From Candidatus Peribacteria bacterium (GTDB taxonomy: Bacteria > Patescibacteriota > Gracilibacteria > Peribacterales > Peribacteraceae), in the NCBI GenBank assembly GCA_023038255.1, contig CP082927.1, positions 758,146 through 822,145 of the forward strand: DNA of 64,000 nucleotides, in the 5' to 3' direction. Of the stretch, positions 17,516 to 27,440 are shown piece by piece. Made by a program: the position numbers and the translations under genes. A model generated the notes under the pieces. That model was not told the origin of the DNA. It made no database searches and was given only the letters and a program-made list of their open reading frames with translations. Each line of letters opens with the position of its first letter. Position 1 is the first letter of the stretch.

Positions 17516-17543
17516 TTGCTTCCAGATCAATAATCTGTAGAAT
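17516..17543 (+). promoter_or_regulatory. Promoter of tRNA-fMet
   Basis: TTGCTT (17516-17521), 16-nt spacer, TAGAAT (17538-17543); the tRNA begins 14 nt later. Confidence 0.65.
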
Positions 17544-17555
17544 TCCCAAGCTTTG

Positions 17556-17633
<78 letters not shown>

Positions 17634-17640
17634 ATAAAAT

Positions 17641-17654
17641 AGCCCAAAAGGGCT
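17641..17654. terminator. Small hairpin after tRNA-fMet
   Basis: AGCCC-AAAA-GGGCT (17641-17654) in an A/T-rich context. There is no strong T-run on the plus strand, so terminator activity is uncertain. Confidence 0.35.
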
Positions 17655-17664
17655 AAAATACTCC

Positions 17665-17692
17665 TTGCAAGTACCCTCTTTTTCTGTAAAAT
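17665..17692 (+). promoter_or_regulatory. Promoter of rpmA
   Basis: TTGCAA (17665-17670), 16-nt spacer, TAAAAT (17687-17692). The rpmA ATG is only 9 nt beyond, so the mRNA would begin within about 2-3 nt of the start codon. Confidence 0.75.
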
Positions 17693-17701
17693 CTCCGCAC
17701 T

Positions 17702-17986
17702 ATGGCACACAAGAAAGCCGGTGGCACCACCAGTAACGGCCGAGACTCTGAGGCGAAACGCCGTGGCGTAAAGCGCTTCGGTAGCGAATCTGTACGCGCA
17801 GGCGAGGTTCTCGTGCGCCAGAAGGGATATTGGTACCGCCCAGGAAACAACGTGCATGTGGGAAAGGACTGGACGATCCATGCGTCTGTTGATGGAAAAG
17901 TGAAGTTCACCAAAATGAAGCGTGTGTCTTTCACAGGTTCCCAGGCATGGGCAACGGTCATCCACGTGGAACCGACAGCTGCGTAA
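17702..17986 (+). CDS. rpmA: 50S ribosomal protein L27
   Basis: 94 residues. The family start [20 protein letters not shown] is intact, followed by [18 protein letters not shown] and a beta-barrel body. L27 lies near the peptidyl transferase centre. There is no N-terminal extension needing cleavage as in Firmicutes. rplU (L21), the usual neighbour, is not adjacent; tRNA-fMet precedes it instead. Confidence 0.97.
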   Translation: MAHKKAGGTTSNGRDSEAKRRGVKRFGSESVRAGEVLVRQKGYWYRPGNNVHVGKDWTIHASVDGKVKFTKMKRVSFTGSQAWATVIHVEPTAA

Positions 17987-18039
17987 GTGCAGTGACTCTG
18001 TCTTTTCCTCGCTGTATTTCTCTGTAGTATAGCTTTTGT

Positions 18040-18741
18040 ATGTTTGATGTAAGCGGACCAGAATCGTACAGCCCCGATGAAGGCGGCGAAGGCGGAACCG
18101 GCAAGGTGTCCGAGGGCATTTCCGAACAAGCCAAAGAACAGTTTGCGGCAGCCCAGGCCGCCATGCAGCAAATCCGCAAAGAGGAAAAGAAAGCCAAAAA
18201 GCGTGACGACGGCGTCGCCCAGATGATTTTGCAGTTCCTGAACGACACACAGCGCACACACCTCGCAACGCTTATCGCCAGACTTGTTGCTATCAACTGC
18301 CCATCCCCGTTTATTCTCGCCATCCTCTCTCTCATCAGTGAGGGCTGTCGCACCGTTGTTGCGGATTACCTGAAGGAAAAGCAGATCGCGATCGACGCTT
18401 CCACTTCAAACAATACAGACATCATGAGCTCGACCGGTCTTGATGCTGCCCACAATGTTGCACTCACCGAATGGATCATGCGGATGGAAACCGTACTTTC
18501 GACCGATCCGGACACCATTCTCGATACCCTGATAGTCGAAAACAACAATATCGACGGAACCGTTCTTCAGCTCACCACCTTTGTGCTGCAGACATTCCTG
18601 GCAGATCACCAGAAAAACGCGAGCTTCGAGAATCTGCAGACACTCTCTATCGGCGTTTTGCAGGGGCTGTTCACACCGTACATGCAGGCACGCATGGACC
18701 GGATGATTGAGAATCAGCCGAAAGAGGATGTAGACGATTAA
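18040..18741 (+). CDS. Hypothetical helical cytoplasmic protein
   Basis: 233 residues, not recognised. An acidic Gly-rich start (residues 1-25) is followed by a coiled, Ala/Gln/Lys-rich helix (SEQAKEQFAAAQAAMQQIRK, EEKKAKKR) and a long helical domain. A moderately hydrophobic stretch (PSPFILAILSLISEGC) is probably buried rather than membrane. It ends with an acidic tail. TATAGC lies 6 nt and TAGTAT 9 nt before the ATG, again implying little leader. It follows rpmA but seems to have its own promoter. Confidence 0.75.
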   Translation: MFDVSGPESYSPDEGGEGGTGKVSEGISEQAKEQFAAAQAAMQQIRKEEKKAKKRDDGVAQMILQFLNDTQRTHLATLIARLVAINCPSPFILAILSLISEGCRTVVADYLKEKQIAIDASTSNNTDIMSSTGLDAAHNVALTEWIMRMETVLSTDPDTILDTLIVENNNIDGTVLQLTTFVLQTFLADHQKNASFENLQTLSIGVLQGLFTPYMQARMDRMIENQPKEDVDD

Positions 18742-18852
18742 TAAAAAACACTCCCTATCGAAATCGCCTATCACCATTTTGCGAAACCAAAAAACAATAT
18801 GTTGTGTAGGGTCGTAAAAGAAAAAACGCCGATGAGCAGTAATGACATACTT

Positions 18853-18881
18853 CATGCTTCGAGTGTCCTCAGCATGACACG
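18853..18881 (-). repeat. Dispersed 29-nt repeat abutting the lepA stop codon
   Basis: This 29-nt sequence occurs again as an exact inverted copy at 58819-58847 after dut. It contains CATGCT and AGCATG arms, so it can fold. Read on the lepA strand it starts at the base right after the TAA stop. Confidence 0.9.
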
Positions 18882-20696
18882 TTACCGCTTTAAGACGCTC
18901 AAAAATGCTTCCTGCGTCAGTGTCACCTTTCCCATTTTCTTCATACGCTTCTTTCCCTTTTTCTGCTTCTCCAAAAGCTTCTTCTTGCGAGACACATCTC
19001 CTCCATACAGGTAACCGGTCACATCTTTGCGCATCGCCCCCACCGTCTCACGCGCCACAACTTTTCCACCAATAGCCGCCTGAATTGCGATTTCAAACAT
19101 TTCCTTTGGAAGCACCTCTTTTAATTTCTTGCAGACAATCATACCGACGTCATGTCCTTCACTTCTGTGGACAATTGTGGAGAGGGCATCAGCAGGTTCT
19201 CCAAGGAGGAGAATCTGCAATTTCACCAGATCCCCTGCTCTGTAGCCAAGCGGCTCGTAGCTCATGGAACCGTATCCTTCGGTTGATGATTTCAGCTTAT
19301 CGAAGAAATCGAGCACGATAGTCTGGAGCGGCACATCAAACCGGAGCAGGCAGCGGCCGGCGTCCAAATATTCGAGTGTGTGGTAAATACCGCGACGATC
19401 CTGAATAAGTGTCATCACCGTTCCGACATCTTCACTGCGGCAGACGATTTCCAGCTGCACCCACGGTTCACGCACTTCTTCAATGTAGGCGGGATCCGGG
19501 AAATCTGCGGGGTTGCTGATACTTGCAACCTGCGGTTCATCGTCTTTGAGCAAACTGGCGCGGACAATCGCTGCAGCCTGTTTGACGTTCAGTTTTACTT
19601 CATAGCGCACGCTAGGCGCCGTCACGATCAGGTCACAATCATACTCACGCTCCAGACGCTCCTGAATAATATCGAGGTGCAGAAGTCCGAGAAATCCGCA
19701 GCGGAAACCGTTTCCGAGTGCGGCGTTCTGTTCCGGCTCGCTGGTCAAAGCGGAATCATTGAGGGACAACTTCTCAATCGCATCACGGAGATCCGGATAT
19801 TGGTCCGCTTCAGACGGGTAGAGGCCGGCAAACACCATCGGCTGGACTTGTTTGTAACCGGGCAGCTGCTGCAGATGCGGTGCAGACCCGATTGTATCTC
19901 CCACTCGCACCTGACGGACATCTTTCAATCCTGTCACCACGTACCCGATCTGTCCTTCGACCAGCTGATCATCGGGAATGAATTTAGGCGAAAAGAAGCC
20001 GACTTCCTGAATCGGGAAACTGCTTTTTGTTCCGAGGAAATGCGCTTGTGTGCCCGCCTTGAGCATTCCTTCAATCACACGGACATAGGCGACGACACCA
20101 CGATACGGATCAACAACAGCATCGAAAATAAGCGCGCGGGTGGTATCGCGGTTGGCCGGCAGAACGGGAGGCGGAATGCGGTCGATGACGGCCTGCAGCA
20201 CTTCAAGAACACCTGTTCCCTCTTTTGCAGAAATCCGGAGAATATCCTCTTTGCTGCATCCAAGCAGCTTCACCACTTCCTCGCTCACGCGCTCGGGGTC
20301 TGCAGCGGGCAGATCGAGTTTGTTCAGCACGGGAATAATTTTAAGGTCATGCTCCATGGCCATCATCAGCACAGCAATCGTCTGCGCCTGGATTCCCTGC
20401 GATGCATCCACAAGCAAAATGGCACCTTCACACGCAGCAAGTGATCTGCTGACTTCGTAGCGGAAGTCGGTGTGACCGGGTGTATCAATCAGGTTGAGCT
20501 GCACGCCGTTATATTCCATACGCACCGGCGTGAGTTTGATGGTAATGCCGCGTTCACGCTCCAGTTCCATCATGTCGAGGGTCTGTTCTTTCATTTCACG
20601 CTTCTGCAGCGTTCCGGTTTTTTCAATCATGCGGTCGCTCAGTGTCGACTTGCCGTGATCGATATGCGCAATGATGCAGAAGTTTCGGATGTCCAT
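18882..20696 (-). CDS. lepA: Elongation factor 4 (LepA)
   Basis: 604 residues, full length. The GTPase front has AHIDHGKST (residues 10-18), the switch region with GITIKL, DTPGHTDF and NKLDLP; EF-G-like domains and the LepA-specific C-terminal domain (GYGSMSYEPLGYRAGDLVKL, later KKLLEKQKKGKKRMK) follow. It back-translocates or rescues stalled ribosomes under stress. Normally co-located with lepB, here it stands apart. Confidence 0.97.
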   Translation of the reverse strand: MDIRNFCIIAHIDHGKSTLSDRMIEKTGTLQKREMKEQTLDMMELERERGITIKLTPVRMEYNGVQLNLIDTPGHTDFRYEVSRSLAACEGAILLVDASQGIQAQTIAVLMMAMEHDLKIIPVLNKLDLPAADPERVSEEVVKLLGCSKEDILRISAKEGTGVLEVLQAVIDRIPPPVLPANRDTTRALIFDAVVDPYRGVVAYVRVIEGMLKAGTQAHFLGTKSSFPIQEVGFFSPKFIPDDQLVEGQIGYVVTGLKDVRQVRVGDTIGSAPHLQQLPGYKQVQPMVFAGLYPSEADQYPDLRDAIEKLSLNDSALTSEPEQNAALGNGFRCGFLGLLHLDIIQERLEREYDCDLIVTAPSVRYEVKLNVKQAAAIVRASLLKDDEPQVASISNPADFPDPAYIEEVREPWVQLEIVCRSEDVGTVMTLIQDRRGIYHTLEYLDAGRCLLRFDVPLQTIVLDFFDKLKSSTEGYGSMSYEPLGYRAGDLVKLQILLLGEPADALSTIVHRSEGHDVGMIVCKKLKEVLPKEMFEIAIQAAIGGKVVARETVGAMRKDVTGYLYGGDVSRKKKLLEKQKKGKKRMKKMGKVTLTQEAFLSVLKR

Positions 20697-20790
20697 ACAG
20701 AAGAATCAGGGGCTGGAAAGAGGAGCCCGACGCGGAAAAGAATAGCCGAAACCAGCAGAAAAGACCATGCTCACCAACCGCCGATATCAC

Positions 20791-23700
20791 TTATTTTTTC
20801 AGGCGGTTTGCCTTTTCCAGGGCATCAAGCGGGACAGCAAAGCGGCGGGCATCATCCGGATGGGCTTTCATCCACTCCTCATACGGGATACTGCGGGAAA
20901 TGCTGTTTTGCGGAACATCGTAGACTCTTTTCCCCCGCTCAAGCATACGCGGCATGATGGTCGATATTTCGCTGATGCGCCATTTGTTCCGGTCAGGAGA
21001 ATTGCCATACACAAGGAAGCATTCCACACGGATGAAACTCGAATATTCCACAGAACGCATAACCAAACAATCGGCGTACATGGAATGGACGAATTCTTTG
21101 TTCTGCTCCAGACGTTTCAGCATGTTAATGTTTTCCTCTGCAAACACTCCACGCTGCTCAAATGCCAAAGGCACACTGATCCGCAACTGTTCAAGCACGG
21201 ATGCAGGCAATGGTTTGATGGTCGTTTCCTTCAGCGACCGCTCCATGAGAAAATCACTCATACGTGTGTACACACCCTCCAGATCCTCATAGGTCGCGCG
21301 CTCTCCGGACGCAGCACGCGCTGTAAAAGGTTGCAGCACACGATCAAGCTCACGACCATGGAAATACGCAGCATTCAAGCGGACAAATGTTTTAAGCTTA
21401 TTGAGATCCTCCGTCTGCTCGTCCGTGTGTGATTCTGCGAGATTCAGCCACTGGAAGAAGCTCTGCGTATCGACAAAGGGAACACTCTCAATCACCTTCT
21501 CTGCATAGTCACGGTTTTCCAGAGCGCTGTGTGTCGAGGAACTGATCGCACGCTGGCGTCTGTTGCGATACGCAATTTCCTCCACGAGGCCACGTTCGAC
21601 CTGTGGGGTGACAGGCATTTTTTCGCCACGGATATCCCCGAGCCATTGTGTGCGACCGGTCTCCGGCGGATAGATCCCGAGATGACGGTAAATACTCACA
21701 GATTTTGCGACCTGCTGTGCGAGTGATTTATATTCTTCCCACAAAGGCAGAAGATCGCTGTCGCCGGCAATGGTACGTGATCCGACAGCCCCTCCTTCCA
21801 TATAGGTCCGGATATGACTCAGAGGTCCGCTTCCCAGCGCATTCCCGAGGACGCGGTCGTTGCGCAGGTCCCCGGTATCACTCGTCGCAAGATCCAGCGC
21901 ATTCAGATCCGCTTTTGATTGGATGAGGCCTTTTTGCGCAAGCCCGTACCAGAACGCCTTATCATCTTCGATCGCCTTTAGACGGGAAACCTGAGCGTAC
22001 AAACGCACGCTCATGCGCTCTCCCCAGAGCAGAGGATCTGTGATCTTCTCTTCTTCCCAGAGCTTCTTCCTGATGGGATTCTTTTCGGCAGCAATAGCGG
22101 CATCGACACGTCCGTTCCATGCATCGACCGTTTGATAATAGGATTGATCGAGAACACCTTTCTCATAATCAGGAAGGACACTCTGACGCTTGAAGAAGCT
22201 ATCCATATCCTGCTCCGGATTCAGCGTCACAAGTCCCATCGCCTCAACGGTCTCATACCCCTGTCCGAATGCCGCATCAGCACCGATGAATCCGAGTGCG
22301 GTCATCACCTCCTGTTTCAGTGGAGAATCGGGCCAGAGCTTGGTATCTGCCCAGGTGCTCAGGTCATTGATCTTTTCAGATGCGACAAACGCCAGAATCA
22401 GAGCCACGACAATTTTCACATACGGCACGCCAGGGGTTTTCAGTCCGATCCCCATTCGCGTCAGCATGCTGCCCACCGCTTTGTTACTGAGTCCGCTAAG
22501 CGCGATAAACGACCCGAACTGCACACATGCCTTCAGTTTGTCATCCGATGTATGCATATAATATGCCCAGAGGAGAACCGTTGCCGGGCTTTCGATCGTC
22601 ATCAGCTCAGACCAGAAAGCCGGCCCGATGGGAGACTTGTTGAGAGTGCGGAGCACCGAACCGAGCGATTCCACCGGAATACCTTTGGCTGCAAGCTTCA
22701 GCGACACATCTTTCCAGCCATTGATAATCTTCAGACGCGCCGCAGGCGAAAACAACCGGAGATCTTTTGCGTCCAGTCCAAACAGTTTGTCCGGCCAGCC
22801 GATCGCGCTTTCAAGCACTTCCTCCCCAAGTTCGTTCACCGCAATACCCATATAGAGCGCCCAGGACGAGACCGCCGACGGACGTTCCAGCACTTTCTGT
22901 TCATAGACCTCGCGCTTCATGATGTAACCCACTACTTTGTCTTTCAATGAATCCGTAAAACCATGCAACAGGAAGAGTGGGAGTTTCCGGGACATTTCGA
23001 GACGCGCACGTTCAATCTCTTCATACGCAGTCTGCACAGTGGCATCTGTTTTATTTTCCTGCTTCTTTGCATCCTGCGGCCGTGGCAACGGAGCGATAAT
23101 ATCTGCCAGGAATTGCTGGATTTCCTCATCGGTCATATCTGGCGGAAAACCGAATTCCGCTTTGAAGCGCTCTTTGCCAAATGTTTTGCAGGCAGCTTCA
23201 TACTTTCGTGCATCCTCTAGATACTCAGCAATACGCGTACGGACAGCTTCTGCATCGACAGATGCAGCTTCCTCTGGTGTCCCGATGGCAGCACCGATCT
23301 CCGCAGCAAGCTCACGCCACTCCCCTTCCAGACGCTGCTGCCAGACGTTCAGCTCCACCGGCTCTTCACGCGGAAGACGCGGCGGTCCTGCGAGAATGGT
23401 CCGGACGTCATCCGCAGGAACAGTGAGTGCGGCGGAAGCGGCATTGATTGACATCTTTTCAAGCGCCTGATGTTCCAGACGGTACTGCTGAAGATCTTTG
23501 CTATACGCTGTCAGTAGATCGAGAATCAGTTTTGCGCGCTGCAATGCAGTACCAGGATTGCTCTTTGCAAGTTCCCGAAGCACTACAAGTGACCGTTCCG
23601 TGTCTCCACGCGGGTCCGCCGTGAGTTTTTTCCATTCTCCCGATAACCGGTTCCGCTCTGCTATGTCTTTGCTCTTTGCCGGGACAAATGCAGGAGGAAA

Positions 23701-23847
23701 TGCGGGAGGTTCGATAGCGCTGCTGACATCGCGGATCTGCTTTTCAATCCCCAGAAATTCCGGCTGCAACGCCTCTTTCTCCCGGGAAGCGGCTGGCTTC
23801 TCGGCAGGAGCAGATGCCGCAGAGGGTTTTTCTGTAAGAGGACTCAT
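20791..23847 (-). CDS. Giant unknown protein (1018 residues), last gene of a four-gene operon
   Basis: 1018 residues, not recognised. No signal peptide. The first 70 residues are Ala/Pro/Glu-rich and probably disordered; helical regions with coiled-coil-like charge patterns follow. A central hydrophobic part includes FGSFIALSGLSNKAVGSML and YVKIVVALILAFVASEKI, which could be a membrane hairpin. The C-terminal 400 residues look globular. It begins 21 nt after the 940-residue gene and likely shares its transcript. Possible large membrane-associated scaffold; function unknown. Confidence 0.85.
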   Translation of the reverse strand: MSPLTEKPSAASAPAEKPAASREKEALQPEFLGIEKQIRDVSSAIEPPAFPPAFVPAKSKDIAERNRLSGEWKKLTADPRGDTERSLVVLRELAKSNPGTALQRAKLILDLLTAYSKDLQQYRLEHQALEKMSINAASAALTVPADDVRTILAGPPRLPREEPVELNVWQQRLEGEWRELAAEIGAAIGTPEEAASVDAEAVRTRIAEYLEDARKYEAACKTFGKERFKAEFGFPPDMTDEEIQQFLADIIAPLPRPQDAKKQENKTDATVQTAYEEIERARLEMSRKLPLFLLHGFTDSLKDKVVGYIMKREVYEQKVLERPSAVSSWALYMGIAVNELGEEVLESAIGWPDKLFGLDAKDLRLFSPAARLKIINGWKDVSLKLAAKGIPVESLGSVLRTLNKSPIGPAFWSELMTIESPATVLLWAYYMHTSDDKLKACVQFGSFIALSGLSNKAVGSMLTRMGIGLKTPGVPYVKIVVALILAFVASEKINDLSTWADTKLWPDSPLKQEVMTALGFIGADAAFGQGYETVEAMGLVTLNPEQDMDSFFKRQSVLPDYEKGVLDQSYYQTVDAWNGRVDAAIAAEKNPIRKKLWEEEKITDPLLWGERMSVRLYAQVSRLKAIEDDKAFWYGLAQKGLIQSKADLNALDLATSDTGDLRNDRVLGNALGSGPLSHIRTYMEGGAVGSRTIAGDSDLLPLWEEYKSLAQQVAKSVSIYRHLGIYPPETGRTQWLGDIRGEKMPVTPQVERGLVEEIAYRNRRQRAISSSTHSALENRDYAEKVIESVPFVDTQSFFQWLNLAESHTDEQTEDLNKLKTFVRLNAAYFHGRELDRVLQPFTARAASGERATYEDLEGVYTRMSDFLMERSLKETTIKPLPASVLEQLRISVPLAFEQRGVFAEENINMLKRLEQNKEFVHSMYADCLVMRSVEYSSFIRVECFLVYGNSPDRNKWRISEISTIMPRMLERGKRVYDVPQNSISRSIPYEEWMKAHPDDARRFAVPLDALEKANRLKK

Positions 23848-23868
23848 GCGAACGTTTGACGTATATGT

Positions 23869-26691
23869 TTATTTTCTGAGCTTCAGGCGGATTTCTGTTT
23901 CCAATTCCGCAGATGACTTTGTTTTGCCATCGGATTCGAGCGTAATGCCAAGTTTCCCTGCAAGCGCCTGGGCGTCAGACTCAGAAAGCGTCTTGGATTC
24001 CAGCAACCGCAGATCCTCTGTGGAGAGATTCACCTGCGCCGCAGATTCCGGAAGACTGACATTGGACGATGTATCAAAACTCTTCGGGTTAGCTGGGTTT
24101 CCTTCGAAAGCAGGTTTGGCTGTGCCGCGAAGCACTCTGTTGATGGATGCCTGTGCATCTGCTTCCGACTGTTCGATGGACTGGAGCGCCCTCTGCACTG
24201 CCGCCTCATCTCCCGGCGCAACGGCCAGCAGTTTACGGGTGACGTCATCAATGTCGGTATACATCTGCAATCCCAGCATTTTCTGTGCCCAGGTTGTCGC
24301 GCTACCGGGTTTTGTATAGATCGCTTTTGCGAGCGTATCCAGCGTTTCCCCTCTGTTAATCAGGAATGTTCGCGCCAAACGGATACTTCTGATGCGACTC
24401 GGCAATCTGTAGACGAAGCTCGTGCGGCCTTCGTATTGAGACCGGACTTCGCGCTGCATGTTTTCGAGCTGAGCCATGGTCAGATTCGGATTGTTTTGCT
24501 GGAGAGTGCGGAGCAACGGACCGAGATCTTTCTGCAGCGCAAATGTTCGAATGTGCGGCAGGATCATGCGACTTGCGTACTGCAGATCGACAGCGCCGGC
24601 ACCCATTTGTGACGCTTTCCATGCCGCAGCCACACCACCTGCGGTTGCAATGGCACCCATCACGGACCAGAACAAAGGATCTTTTCCCCAGGCGCGGATA
24701 GCAGATTTCAACCATCCTTCTCCCTGGCCAAATCCTTTTTCCTGGAGCGTCAGGAGCACGTCCTGCATGTCTTCCATCTGCTTCTCACTGAGTCCGTACT
24801 TACTGAGAAGGCTGGCAACTTCCAGGCTCTTGCTTCTGGCAGCCATCGTGAGTTCGGACGACATGGCACCGGTCCACTCTTCCGCAAGCGGCGCATAGCC
24901 GTTTTTGAGGAGTGACAGTACTTTCAGGCGCAACGCAAACGTTCCGACTCCTTTCCCGGTCATCTCTCCGGACTTCAGAATGTAATACAGTTCAAACGCA
25001 TCTTTCACGGTCATATTCCCACCAAGAATAATGTCTTTCAGGGCAGCATCTGTCTTCGGTCCGATCTCGCCGATCAGCTGATCACTGAACCATTCGGTCA
25101 GACCGGTCGACTGGTTCTGCAGTGCATCACGGCAGATTTTGTACGTCTCTTCCGTCTGCGACTCCGTACAGATGGTGCGCAGAATATGGCGCTGTTCATC
25201 CAGAAGGTTTTCCTGGATCACCGGGTCTTCGCGCTCTTTTTTCATATGAGAGACTTTCAGTCCGGCGTGTTTGCGCAGCATAAATTCCTCGACGGTCTGC
25301 ACATCAATAATGTACTGCTTCTGCTCATACTCATTCATGACATCAGACAGAGTCGCCTGCGGATTTGCCTTGCGGGCCTGTTGCAGTTTCTGACCATACG
25401 TCGATGCCGGAATAAGCACCTGCTGTACAGATGCCTTATCCTTCTTTTCTTCAATCGTCTGCTTCACAATCCCCTCAAAACTGTCCATGCTGAGCTTTCC
25501 ACCCGACTGAATAAAACTATCGGCAAGCTTGAGCACCGTTGATTCATTGCCGGCAAGCTCCAGCGCTTCCGTAATAGTCAGACTTTCTACCGGCACAGAT
25601 GCTCCTCTTGCAGCATTCTCAATAGCGGACTGATATTTTCCGATGTACCGCAGAATGAGCTTGGCAGCTGCTGTGTATTCCGGATGATTGTCTGCAGAAT
25701 ATCCACACTCTTTCAGAAAGCGCGTCACAACCGCCTCTCCTGCGGCACTGCGCAGCGAATCGCCTTCTGCTTCAGCAATCGCTGTATACGAGAGCGCCGT
25801 ATCGACAGACAGACGCTTCTGCAGAGCAATGGTCAAAAGGAAATTCGCATCCCCGGCAATACGGGACGGACTCAGTCCGAGGTTTTCTTTCCGGGCGATG
25901 GTGTGCTGCATGGGCAGTGCGACTTTTTCCATATAGGACAAAAGCGCACTCTCACGCGCATTGAGCGGAACGAGGTTGGAAAGGAAGTTCGGAATCTCAT
26001 CCTGATTATTCACTGCATCCTTTGCCGTCATGGCTTTATTGTCGGCCGTACGGCGATACTTCTTCAAAAACTCCGAGCGCTGGGCAAGATACACCGCAAG
26101 ATCGCGGCGCATGGTCACGCGCAGGTTTTCCTCCCCTTTATTCAGCGCATCCAGATATGGCTTTGCTTTCACGGCACTCTCAAATTTGAACGGAGCAAGT
26201 TTATTATGAATCATATCCTTTTTCGTTTTCTCATTGCGGATCGTTACATTCTGCAGAGCAGCGTCAACTGTGGGATCCGGCACCGTTTTATCTGCATTCC
26301 TGTTATGTGTGTTGTTGTAGTCGACAATCTCCTGCAGAAGTTTTTTGGGGCCCATCTCATTGCGCATGAGGAGCTCAATATGCTTGATGACCGTGCGCTG
26401 GGATTCTGCGACCTGCTGACGTTCTGCATAAAATTTTGGGGCCTGCAAACCAAGATCTCTCGGAAGATCCACACGGGGCAACGGCTCCAATGCTACTTTC
26501 ACGGCATTTTTCATCTCCGCTTCCCAGGTAGCCTGTTCCAGACTGTCCGGTTTTTTCGAGAGAAGAAGAAAGCTCGTCCCTTTGTCCTGCAGAGCAGCAC
26601 GTTCTGACTGAAGCAGCTCTGGAGTCGCACCGGGACTCTTCTGCGCTGTCTCGGAGCGGCTGGACGGTGATTCTTTGTGTGTGTTTTGCAT
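23869..26691 (-). CDS. Giant unknown protein (940 residues) with a C-terminal membrane segment
   Basis: 940 residues from ATG 26691; a longer frame to 26736 would overlap the upstream gene by 32 nt. The N-terminal 600 residues are hydrophilic and helical, with segments such as LEKQ/QEK-rich coils. A Gly/Ala-rich hydrophobic stretch (SVMGAIATAGGVAAAWKASQ) around residue 690 could cross the membrane. Near residue 790 RGETLDTLAKAIY resembles the start of a LysM motif, but this is too short to assign. Not recognised. Its size, layout and operon position match the 1018-residue neighbour. Confidence 0.85.
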   Translation of the reverse strand: MQNTHKESPSSRSETAQKSPGATPELLQSERAALQDKGTSFLLLSKKPDSLEQATWEAEMKNAVKVALEPLPRVDLPRDLGLQAPKFYAERQQVAESQRTVIKHIELLMRNEMGPKKLLQEIVDYNNTHNRNADKTVPDPTVDAALQNVTIRNEKTKKDMIHNKLAPFKFESAVKAKPYLDALNKGEENLRVTMRRDLAVYLAQRSEFLKKYRRTADNKAMTAKDAVNNQDEIPNFLSNLVPLNARESALLSYMEKVALPMQHTIARKENLGLSPSRIAGDANFLLTIALQKRLSVDTALSYTAIAEAEGDSLRSAAGEAVVTRFLKECGYSADNHPEYTAAAKLILRYIGKYQSAIENAARGASVPVESLTITEALELAGNESTVLKLADSFIQSGGKLSMDSFEGIVKQTIEEKKDKASVQQVLIPASTYGQKLQQARKANPQATLSDVMNEYEQKQYIIDVQTVEEFMLRKHAGLKVSHMKKEREDPVIQENLLDEQRHILRTICTESQTEETYKICRDALQNQSTGLTEWFSDQLIGEIGPKTDAALKDIILGGNMTVKDAFELYYILKSGEMTGKGVGTFALRLKVLSLLKNGYAPLAEEWTGAMSSELTMAARSKSLEVASLLSKYGLSEKQMEDMQDVLLTLQEKGFGQGEGWLKSAIRAWGKDPLFWSVMGAIATAGGVAAAWKASQMGAGAVDLQYASRMILPHIRTFALQKDLGPLLRTLQQNNPNLTMAQLENMQREVRSQYEGRTSFVYRLPSRIRSIRLARTFLINRGETLDTLAKAIYTKPGSATTWAQKMLGLQMYTDIDDVTRKLLAVAPGDEAAVQRALQSIEQSEADAQASINRVLRGTAKPAFEGNPANPKSFDTSSNVSLPESAAQVNLSTEDLRLLESKTLSESDAQALAGKLGITLESDGKTKSSAELETEIRLKLRK

Positions 26692-26704
26692 AGTCAGAAG
26701 TGGG

Positions 26705-27439
26705 TTATGGCATGTCCGGTAGCGCATCCGGCGCAATGGGTTTCATGGCGGAATTGGCGGCATTATTCACCTCATCAAGGACACCTGAATAGTCCGGCGT
26801 GGGAGCCATTTCCGGTACAGACGGCACAGGTGATCCACCAGTAGCGCCACCCGGGAATGCATCTTTGAGAGCCTTCACTCCTTCTGCAGCCTTGTCTCCG
26901 AGCTCGCCAGCCTTCTCCCCGATCGCTCCTGCAGCTTCTCTGGCAGTTTCTGCTGCAGCGGCAACTTTGTCGCCCATAAACCATTGCATGACAACGTTTT
27001 TAAACTGGTTGTAGAGAGGTGCACCGTAGCCGCTTGCATAGAGCGCAAGACCGCCAAGACCGATCACAACTGCAGCAGTGGTCCACGGATTTCTTTTGAT
27101 TGTCTTCCAAATGCGTCCCGGAACGCTCTTCACATATTCCCAGGTATTCCATTTCTTTTTGATTTCCACCTGACGTGCGACAGACTTCAGATCCAGATAC
27201 ACCCCCTCCGCCTGATTCTCCAGATCCGGACGCTTTGTACGAAGCATTTCTTTGATAGATGGCATCAGATTCGCTCTGCCGTTCACCGCCGTCTCCGCTT
27301 CGTTCAGATAATCCTCATTCAGGCGTTCCTGTAAACTTCTGTGTAAGGTGAGGAGCTCTTTCGGCGGAAGCGTCAGAGGCTTTTCAATGGTCTGTGCACG
27401 GGAGTGAAACCGTTCGATACCAGATTCAAAAGGTGTCAT
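26705..27439 (-). CDS. Unknown protein with one membrane helix
   Basis: 244 residues from ATG 27439; the upstream gene's TAA ends 1 nt before it. Helical cytoplasmic part (residues 1-110), a basic stretch (GRIWKTIKRNPW), one membrane helix (TTAAVVIGLGGLALYASGYG), then an Ala/Glu/Gly-rich amphipathic helix (AAAAETAREAAGAIGEKAGE) and a Pro-rich tail. The likely topology is cytoplasm-in with a 100-residue external tail. Not recognised. Second gene of the operon. Confidence 0.75.
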   Translation of the reverse strand: MTPFESGIERFHSRAQTIEKPLTLPPKELLTLHRSLQERLNEDYLNEAETAVNGRANLMPSIKEMLRTKRPDLENQAEGVYLDLKSVARQVEIKKKWNTWEYVKSVPGRIWKTIKRNPWTTAAVVIGLGGLALYASGYGAPLYNQFKNVVMQWFMGDKVAAAAETAREAAGAIGEKAGELGDKAAEGVKALKDAFPGGATGGSPVPSVPEMAPTPDYSGVLDEVNNAANSAMKPIAPDALPDMP

Positions 27440-27440
27440 G

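Noticed and set aside
19380-20444. 354-codon plus-strand frame opposite lepA
   Set aside because: Antisense shadow of a fully conserved gene.
26692-26736. Longer start for the 940-residue protein
   Set aside because: It would overlap the upstream gene; ATG 26691 gives normal operon spacing.
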